Assembly (NCBI GenBank): GCA_900552195.1
Contig: URYO01000074.1
Span: forward strand, 1 to 6,395
DNA: 6,395 nucleotides
Origin: an uncultured Sutterella sp.
Lineage (GTDB): Bacteria > Pseudomonadota > Gammaproteobacteria > Burkholderiales > Burkholderiaceae_F
Direction: 5' to 3'
The notes beneath the pieces were generated by a model that made no database searches, had not been told where the DNA came from, and was given only the letters and a program-made list of their open reading frames with translations. Positions 1 through 6,395 of this stretch are shown piece by piece. The stretch's first letter is position 1, and every line of letters begins with the position of its first letter. Position numbers and translations under genes: made by a program.

Positions 1-1824
1 AATTACCATCTTCATCTTTCAGGCGCTCGGTTAGCTTCCAAGGTGCAGCTTCGTCAGTTGTCAGTTTTAAAGCACCGGACGACAGCGGTCGTTGCGATCC
101 GCATGCTGCTGTACCTTATTTTTACCTTGACTTGCTGGAGCTATGTCGGGGGCTGGGTCATGGCGCTCTGGCTGGCTTTTAATGTGATGCATACGCTGGC
201 TAGCATGAAATCTGCGGATGACTTCTTCAACGAGCCGTCCATGGACAAGCGTTTTCATTACTGGAAGAACCGCACGCTCCAGATGATTTTGGTGTCGGGT
301 CTCTCTATCGGTTTTGCAGGCTTTTATTTCATGGTTCCGGACAACGTCATTGTCGAGATGATTCTCTTGGCCATGATTGTGGGCGTGACATTCGGCAGTG
401 TTCCGCTTTACGCCATCTGGCTTCCCGCCCTTTGGATATTCGTTCCGGCAACGCTGCTTCCGACGATTCTGAAGCTCGTCCTGATATACCAGCCGTCCTT
501 GTTTATCGCTTTATTCTGGACGCTTATTCTTTTCCTCATTATTTTCTACTTCGGCGTCCGTCTGAATAAGATTTATCTCCAAGGCATCTATCGTTCGTTT
601 GAACGAGAGTTCTTGATGGAGCAGCTGATTTTCCAGCGGCAGAAGGCCGACTATATCCGCGAAGCGTCCGAAATGGCGATCTCTGCAAGAACACGATTCT
701 TTGCGGCTGCTAACCATGACCTCCGTCAGCCGCTCCAGGCTATGGGCATTTTTATCTCTATTCTTCAGGGGCAGGCCGATCAACAGGCTAAACCTTTAAT
801 TGATAATTTGTCGAAGGCCTGCAATACGGTGGCGACGCTGGTGGATCAGATTCTGATTATTTCGAAGCTGGATTCCAAGACGATGAAGATTCGGCCTACC
901 GAAGTCTCCATTCGTTCAATGTTCTGTGAATTGGCGAATGAATTTACGCCGATGGCCGAACACAAGGGGTTGACTTTTGAAGTGAGGGCCGAGCCTCTGA
1001 TGATCGTCACCGACGGACTGCTTTTTGAACGGGTGCTTCGTAACCTTATCGGAAACGCCGTACGTTATACCGAGCACGGCGGTATCCTGCTGAGGGCAAA
1101 GAAAACAAAGAAGAACACGCTTGTTGTTACTGTCTCCGACTCGGGCTGCGGGATTACGAAAGAAGATCAAGCTAAACTTTTTCAGGCTTATTACCGCGGC
1201 GGCGCCGGCCACAAATCCCGAGAGGGTTTCGGCTTAGGTCTTTCGATTGTCGATAAGATCTGCAAACTTCTGAATATCGAACTCAAACTGATTTCTAAAG
1301 TAGGAAAAGGTTCTATCTTCCGCTTGGAAATGGCAATCGAAACGTCTGTAGATACGACGGAAGTACAGCCGCCCGTACAGCCGAATCGGATTTTTTCTCT
1401 GGAGGATGTCAACGTCCTGTTAATTGAGGACGATCCTTTGATTCGTGAGAGCCTGGCAACGTTATTAGAAGGCTGGGGTGCCAAAGTGAGAAGGGCGGAA
1501 TACTTTGATGCTGAACTCGCTGCTCAGTTGATTGAGGAGGCGCCGGTAGACATTATTTTCTCTGACTTTAACTTAGGTCCCAGCCGTTTGACCGGTCTCC
1601 AATCGATCTTCCGCATCCGCAGTGTTCTGGGACGCAAGATTCCGGCGATTATCAGCACGGCCACTTCTCGTGATGCCATCATGGCTCAGTACGAAGAAGA
1701 GACCGAGGGTTTGGACTTTGCGGATTCAGCGGTTAACCTGATGGAACTCCCGCTTATCGTACAGAAGCCGGTCACGCCGACAGAGATTAATCGGATTATT
1801 CATCGAGAAATCGAGAAGAAGTAA
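1..1824 (+). CDS. Membrane-bound hybrid sensor histidine kinase with C-terminal receiver domain (5' end possibly outside window)
   Basis: Predicted to sense an unknown signal at the inner membrane, autophosphorylate on histidine and pass the phosphate to its own receiver. Residues here are counted from GTG at 43. Residues about 21-171 contain five or six hydrophobic helices; 172-215 is a charged helical linker. The DHp H-box is NHDLRQPLQ with His225. The ATPase domain has N-box Asn334/Asn338, G1 box DSGCG (366-370) and G2 box GFGLGL (395-400). The receiver (about 456-590) has the acidic pair Asp463/Asp464, phospho-acceptor Asp508, Thr539 and Lys575-Pro576, so kinase and receiver both look active. 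The frame has no stop back to base 1, and GTG 43 has no good Shine-Dalgarno, so the start is uncertain; ATG 103 would begin directly at the first helix. There is no Hpt or output domain and no partner regulator in view. Domain calls are firm; signal and target are unknown. Confidence 0.9.
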   Translation, partial: NYHLHLSGARLASKVQLRQLSVLKHRTTAVVAIRMLLYLIFTLTCWSYVGGWVMALWLAFNVMHTLASMKSADDFFNEPSMDKRFHYWKNRTLQMILVSGLSIGFAGFYFMVPDNVIVEMILLAMIVGVTFGSVPLYAIWLPALWIFVPATLLPTILKLVLIYQPSLFIALFWTLILFLIIFYFGVRLNKIYLQGIYRSFEREFLMEQLIFQRQKADYIREASEMAISARTRFFAAANHDLRQPLQAMGIFISILQGQADQQAKPLIDNLSKACNTVATLVDQILIISKLDSKTMKIRPTEVSIRSMFCELANEFTPMAEHKGLTFEVRAEPLMIVTDGLLFERVLRNLIGNAVRYTEHGGILLRAKKTKKNTLVVTVSDSGCGITKEDQAKLFQAYYRGGAGHKSREGFGLGLSIVDKICKLLNIELKLISKVGKGSIFRLEMAIETSVDTTEVQPPVQPNRIFSLEDVNVLLIEDDPLIRESLATLLEGWGAKVRRAEYFDAELAAQLIEEAPVDIIFSDFNLGPSRLTGLQSIFRIRSVLGRKIPAIISTATSRDAIMAQYEEETEGLDFADSAVNLMELPLIVQKPVTPTEINRIIHREIEKK

Positions 1825-1837
1825 TTTCTTTCTGAGA

Positions 1838-1868
1838 TTTAAAGTTCCCGCGTTTATTGCGCTATATT
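1838..1868 (+). promoter_or_regulatory. Candidate sigma-70 promoter for the ilv operon (weak)
   Basis: TATATT at 1863-1868 matches the -10 consensus at five of six positions. Upstream, TTTAAA at 1838-1843 matches the -35 consensus at four of six but with a long 19-base spacer; TTAAAG at 1839-1844 gives 18 bases but only three matches. If used, transcription would start near 1875 and leave a leader of about 145 bases before ilvI. The match is mediocre and AT-rich alternatives nearby cannot be excluded. Confidence 0.25.
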
Positions 1869-1942
1869 GGAAGAGTCTTCTACAAGAAGAATAAAAAAAC
1901 TGAACCCAACCATTCCGCAAGAATGAGCCGGCGTCGGTATTA

Positions 1943-1976
1943 GAACATGCGGGCCTCCGTCACAAGCAGAGTGTTC
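1943..1976 (+). other. Imperfect stem-loop in the ilv leader
   Basis: GAACAT at 1943-1948 can pair with GTGTTC at 1971-1976 (six pairs including one G-U). Within the loop, CTCCG at 1955-1959 can pair with CAGAG at 1967-1971 with one C-A mismatch, sharing base 1971 with the outer helix. GGC at 1930-1932 could extend the outer helix by pairing with GCC at 1977-1979 across a bulge. The hexamer GCCTCC occurs twice, at 1953-1958 and 1977-1982. The pairing is visible in the sequence; that it forms in RNA or regulates ilvI is inference. Confidence 0.35.
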
Positions 1977-2004
1977 GCCTCCAATCAATTTCCCGTGGAC
2001 TTTG

Positions 2005-2010
2005 AAAGGA
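2005..2010 (+). promoter_or_regulatory. Ribosome binding site that sets the ilvI start
   Basis: AAAGGA ends nine bases before ATG 2020. It lies inside the longer in-frame reading that would begin at TTG 2002, which argues against that upstream start. AGGA (2007-2010) can also pair with TCCT (2015-2018) just before the start codon, forming a small hairpin. Confidence 0.75.
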
Positions 2011-2019
2011 TATTTCCTA

Positions 2020-3761
2020 ATGAAATCTCAAGAAGGGTCTAAACCCGCAGAACGTCTGAACGGGTCAGAGATACTTGTACGCGCGCTTGCCGAAGAAGGC
2101 GTTGAATACGTTTTTGGTTATCCCGGCGGCAGCGTGCTGAATATTTTTGACGCGATCTATAAGCAGGATAAATTCAAACACATTCTTGTTCGACACGAAC
2201 AAGGTGCAGCTCATGCTGCAGATGCCTACTCCAGAGCATCTAATAAAGTCGGCGTAGCCTTGGTCACCAGCGGACCCGGCGCTACTAACGCTGTTACCGG
2301 CATCGCGACCGCCTATGCCGACAGCATTCCGATGGTTATTTTTACCGGTCAGGTTAATACCCTCGCGATCGGTCAGGATGCTTTCCAAGAAGTGGATATC
2401 GTCGGTATCTCTCGTCCTTGTGTCAAACACAATTTCTTGGTGAAAGATGTAAAAGACTTAGCCAAGACGATTAAGAAAGCTTTTTATATTGCTAAAACCG
2501 GCCGCCCCGGTCCTGTCTTGATCGACATTCCGAAGGATGTTTCCGCAGCGATCTGCGAATATCAATATCCGGAAAACATGGAACTTCGTTCTTACAAACC
2601 TTTGACGAAGGGCCATTTGGGCCAGATCAAAAAGGCACTGCAATTAATTCTCTCGGCTGAACGTCCTTTGATCCATATCGGCGGAGGCATCGTTTCTGCC
2701 AATGCGAGCGAACTGCTCCAGCGTTTAGCTTTTGAACTCGGCATTCCCGTCAATTCAACATTGATGGGGTTGGGTGCCATGCCATCCGACGATAAAAAGT
2801 TCCTCGGCATGGTGGGCATGCACGGAACCTACGAAGCTAACATGGCGATGCAGAACTGCGACGTTCTGATCGCAATCGGTTCCAGATTCGACGACCGCGT
2901 TGTCGGCTTGCCGTCCAACTTTGCACAGCCCGGCCGCAAGATTATTCATATTGATATCGATCCGTCCACGATTTCCAAACGCGTGAAAGTCGATATCCCG
3001 ATTGTCGGCGACGTGAAAGAAGTCATCGCCGACATGCTCAATCTGCTCGAAACCACCGACAAGCGCCCCGATCCTGAAAAGCTTGCCGCGTGGCAAAACA
3101 GAATCAACGGCTGGCGTGAAAAAGACTGCCTTCACTACGAAAACAGCGATACGGTGATTAAGCCTCAGTATGTTCTTCAGAAGCTGCAGGAAGTCGGCGG
3201 TGACGATATGATCGTGGCGACCGACGTCGGTCAGCATCAGATGTGGTGTGCCCAATTCCTTAAGTTCCGTAAGCCCCGCCATTGGCTGACTTCCGGCGGC
3301 TTGGGCACGATGGGTGTGGGCCTGCCTTATGCGATCGGTGCCTGCGTTGCTCATCCCGATAAACCGGTGGTCTGCGTCACAGGCGACGGTTCCATTCAGA
3401 TGAATATTCAGGAATTGGCCACTGCTAAGCAGCTCGGCGTAGCGCCCAAGATCATCCTGCTCAACAATAACTATCTCGGTATGGTTCGTCAGTGGCAGGA
3501 ACTTGAATATGACCGCCGTTACTCCCATTCTCACATGGAAGTGACACCGGATTTTAAGGCCCTGGCAGAAGCCTACGGCCACGTCGGTATTGTGGTCGAT
3601 CGTCCTGAAGACGTCGAACAAGCCCTGAAGGATGCTTTCGGCAAATACAAAGACAAACTCGTCTTCCTTGATTTCCATGTGGATCCGACCGAAAACGTTT
3701 GGCCGATGGTGAAAGCCGGACGCGGACTGACGGAAATGATCTTAGGCTCGGAGAAAATCTG

Positions 3762-3762
<1 letters not shown>
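2020..3762 (+). CDS. ilvI: Acetolactate (acetohydroxyacid) synthase large, catalytic subunit
   Basis: ThDP-dependent enzyme for the first common step of branched-chain amino acid synthesis: two pyruvate to 2-acetolactate, or pyruvate plus 2-oxobutyrate to 2-aceto-2-hydroxybutyrate. The product is 580 residues, normal for the family and complete. The N-terminal ThDP-binding domain (about 14-180) carries catalytic Glu60 in RHEQGAAHAA and Gln123 in DAFQE. The central domain (about 200-345) includes RFDDRVVG (289-296), part of the FAD-binding region. The C-terminal domain (about 395-560) has the ThDP/Mg motif GDGS (455-458) through NNN (482-484), then MVRQWQE with Trp492, the conserved herbicide-site tryptophan. 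ATG 2020 is chosen for its Shine-Dalgarno. The stop overlaps the ilvH start by one base (TGATG), implying translational coupling. The name ilvI is used because of pairing with ilvH; some databases call betaproteobacterial copies ilvB. Confidence 0.96.
3750..3753 (+). promoter_or_regulatory. Ribosome binding site of ilvH inside the ilvI 3' end
   Basis: GGAG ends eight bases before ATG 3762 and lies within the last codons of ilvI. Together with the TGATG overlap it fixes the ilvH start and rules out the longer in-frame reading that begins at 3699. Confidence 0.7.
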
Positions 3763-5311
<1,549 letters not shown>

Positions 5312-5335
5312 TCATTTGAACTGCTAAAGAAACAA

Positions 5336-5361
5336 GAAGGGGCGCCGATGGGCGCCCCTTC
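5336..5361. terminator. Strong hairpin between convergent ilvC and yicC, probable bidirectional terminator
   Basis: GAAGGGGCGCC (5336-5346), loop GATG, then GGCGCCCCTTC (5351-5361) gives a perfect, very GC-rich 11-bp stem. It lies 24 bases past the ilvC stop and 20 bases past the yicC stop. On the - strand the stem is followed by TTGTTTCTTT, a reasonable U-rich tract for yicC. On the + strand only CTTCGATTATC follows, so the ilvC side is less canonical. Placement between tail-to-tail genes supports shared use. Confidence 0.8.
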
Positions 5362-5381
5362 GATTATCAGAAAAAGAAAAA

Positions 5382-6284
5382 TTATTCGAGGTTCTGAATT
5401 TGCTCGCGCATCGATTCAATCACGAGCTTCAGATTGACGGACGTGTCCGTCATCGAAATTGAAACGGCTTTGCTGCCGAGCGTATTGGCTTCACGGTTGA
5501 GTTCCTGCATCAGGAAGTCGAGTTTCCGGCCGACGGGGCCGCCGCGATCCAGTGTTCTTCTCACTTCTTTGACGTGGGTGCACAGTCTTTCCATCTCTTC
5601 GTTGACATCAAGCTTGATGCCGTAAAGCGTGATTTCCTGACGGATGCGTTCATTGACTTCTTCTTTGGTGATCTGAGCGCCGTCTGCCAGCGTGGTGCCT
5701 AATGCTTCTTCAAGTCTTTCTGTGAGTTTGTCCTTTTGCGCCTGAAGAATTTCAGGAATCTTAGGACGAAGCGTATTGACGAGGTCTTCAATCTGTGTGC
5801 AGTATTTGAGCAGAACCTGAGCTAAAGCAGCGCCTTCACGCTGTCGGCTTTCGTTAAATGCAGCGAGGCACTGTTCAAAGCCTGTCAGCACTTGCTTTGC
5901 GAAGACTTCGGGATCGGGGACCGGAGCGGCGACGATGCCGGGATAATTCAGAATGTCGGCGACGCGCAGGGCTGTGGCGGAAGGGTCTGTCTTTAAGACC
6001 TGCGTCTGAAGAGCCATAAGCTTGTTGAGGGCTTCTTCATTTAAGGCCGTATCCGCCGATAAGCCGGAATCCACTAAATTCAAGCGGCATTCCATCTTGC
6101 CGCGGGCGATTTTGCCGGAGATGATCTCTCTGAATTTCGGTTCGAGGAAACGAATTTCTTCGGAAGCGCGGAAACTTAAGTCTAAAAAACGAGAGTTAAC
6201 GCTTCTCATGTCGATGCTCAGCAAGCCCATGTCGGTCTGGACTTTGGCATTCGCGTAACCCGTCATACTCGAAATATTACTCAT
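5382..6284 (-). CDS. yicC: YicC/YloC-family endoribonuclease
   Basis: Members of this family (E. coli YicC, B. subtilis YloC) have been described as endoribonucleases; E. coli YicC has been linked to turnover of the small RNA RyhB. The product is 300 residues, near the usual length. The N-terminal domain starts with the hallmark SMTGYA (6-11) followed by DMRSVNSRFLDLSFR (25-39) and the ARGKME stretch (60-65). A central predicted helical region (about 160-215) leads to the C-terminal DUF1732-type domain with the signatures DVNEEMERL (226-234), GGPVGRKLDFLMQELNREAN (248-267) and a closing NLKLVIESMREQIQNLE-type tail (284-300). ATG 6284 is supported by AAGGAG six bases upstream. It is convergent with the ilv operon and shares a terminator with it, with no evident functional link. 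The family call is firm; the in vivo substrate is unknown. Confidence 0.95.
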   Translation of the reverse strand: MSNISSMTGYANAKVQTDMGLLSIDMRSVNSRFLDLSFRASEEIRFLEPKFREIISGKIARGKMECRLNLVDSGLSADTALNEEALNKLMALQTQVLKTDPSATALRVADILNYPGIVAAPVPDPEVFAKQVLTGFEQCLAAFNESRQREGAALAQVLLKYCTQIEDLVNTLRPKIPEILQAQKDKLTERLEEALGTTLADGAQITKEEVNERIRQEITLYGIKLDVNEEMERLCTHVKEVRRTLDRGGPVGRKLDFLMQELNREANTLGSKAVSISMTDTSVNLKLVIESMREQIQNLE

Positions 6285-6290
6285 TCAAAA

Positions 6291-6296
6291 CTCCTT
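6291..6296 (-). promoter_or_regulatory. Ribosome binding site of yicC
   Basis: On the - strand AAGGAG lies six bases before ATG 6284, a near-ideal Shine-Dalgarno that fixes the start. Confidence 0.8.
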
Positions 6297-6375
6297 CTCT
6301 GTCGCGCTTGATTGAACTGGATTGCATCGACCATCTGATTGTTGCGGAAAATGCAGAGCGACTGAAAGAAAGCGA

Positions 6376-6381
6376 ATTGTA
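6376..6381 (-). promoter_or_regulatory. Candidate -10 element of a yicC promoter
   Basis: Read on the - strand, TACAAT matches the -10 consensus at five of six bases and would start transcription near 6369, giving a leader of about 85 bases. The matching -35 element would lie beyond the right edge, so this cannot be confirmed. Bases 6285-6375 otherwise show nothing apart from the ribosome site. Confidence 0.3.
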
Positions 6382-6395
6382 GTTATGAAAGGGCT

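Larger units (their letters stand above)
1825..2019 (+). promoter_or_regulatory. Intergenic region with probable ilv operon promoter and structured 5' leader
   Basis: This 195-base gap separates the kinase stop codon from the ilvI start and is the natural place for the ilv promoter. By eye it holds a 6-bp hairpin at 1876-1890 (TCTTCT, loop ACA, AGAAGA) followed by an A-run. A 5-bp hairpin lies at 1911-1925 (CATTC, loop CGCAA, GAATG), a weak 4-bp one at 1927-1938, and a longer imperfect stem at 1943-1976. No T-run follows any of these on the + strand, so none looks like an intrinsic terminator of the kinase gene or a standard attenuator. No leader peptide with runs of Leu, Val or Ile codons was found. 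Two tiny frames exist (1923-1943 and 1947-2042); neither has a good ribosome site. The regulatory role is inferred from position and structure. Confidence 0.55.

Noticed and set aside
1876..1897. Hairpin plus A-run after the kinase gene as an intrinsic terminator
   Set aside because: On the + strand the 6-bp stem is followed by A residues rather than T residues, so it does not fit an intrinsic terminator for the kinase gene.
2002..2019. Upstream TTG start adding six residues to IlvI
   Set aside because: The Shine-Dalgarno AAAGGA lies inside this extension and is correctly spaced for ATG 2020.
2755..3678. 307-codon open frame on the - strand opposite ilvI
   Set aside because: It is a shadow of ilvI codon bias, without recognisable motifs or a supported ribosome site.
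3699..3761. Longer reading of IlvH beginning inside ilvI
   Set aside because: The first 21 residues do not resemble IlvH; the conserved start is at 3762 with a well-placed GGAG and one-base overlap.
6281..6334. 17-codon - strand frame from ATG 6334 whose TGA overlaps the yicC start
   Set aside because: The overlap geometry is suggestive, but the frame has no ribosome site, is closed by a stop not far upstream, and resembles no known protein.
6308..6382. Short + strand frame ending ENAERLKESEL upstream of yicC
   Set aside because: The codons look protein-like, but a start is only available at TTG 6308 without a ribosome site, and the region is the 5' leader of yicC on the other strand; 24 residues give no family match by eye.
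6385..6395. ATG at 6385 as start of a + strand gene running off the right edge
   Set aside because: Only 11 bases are visible and no Shine-Dalgarno precedes it.

Overview
The window (6395 bases) reads as ordinary bacterial chromosome. It holds a membrane-bound hybrid histidine kinase gene, the branched-chain amino acid operon ilvI-ilvH-ilvC, and a convergent yicC gene. The ilvI-ilvH-ilvC order with a class I ketol-acid reductoisomerase, the kinase H-box type (NHDLRQPLQ), roughly balanced base composition (judged by eye) and clear Shine-Dalgarno sites suggest a Betaproteobacterium of the order Burkholderiales. A gut-type Sutterellaceae relative (Sutterella or Parasutterella) is a guess from composition and style, not something the sequence proves.

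Layout, left to right. Bases 1-1824 (+) encode a hybrid sensor kinase with an N-terminal multi-helix membrane domain, DHp and ATPase domains and a C-terminal receiver; its reading frame is open to the left edge, so the true start may lie outside. Bases 1825-2019 are a 195-base non-coding gap that most likely holds the ilv promoter and a structured mRNA leader. Bases 2020-5311 (+) are ilvI, ilvH and ilvC: ilvI and ilvH overlap by one base (TGATG), and ilvC follows after 38 bases with its own strong ribosome site. Bases 5312-5381 hold a strong hairpin placed between convergent genes, probably a shared bidirectional terminator. Bases 5382-6284 (-) are yicC. Bases 6285-6395 are its upstream region, with a good ribosome site and a possible -10 element whose -35 would fall outside the window.

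Functionally, IlvI (catalytic) and IlvH (ACT-domain regulatory) form acetohydroxyacid synthase, which makes acetolactate from pyruvate and acetohydroxybutyrate from pyruvate plus 2-oxobutyrate. IlvC converts these to the dihydroxy acids on the way to valine, isoleucine and leucine. All catalytic residues checked are present. The kinase and YicC have no evident pathway link to the operon.

I found no mobile element, CRISPR array, tRNA or rRNA, and no convincing new multi-gene system. The most interesting part is the ilv leader: several local hairpins, a longer imperfect stem, and a 32-codon frame that overlaps the ilvI start codon. It looks like a candidate cis-regulatory RNA or upstream-ORF control region, and it lacks the branched-chain codon runs of a classical ilv attenuator peptide.
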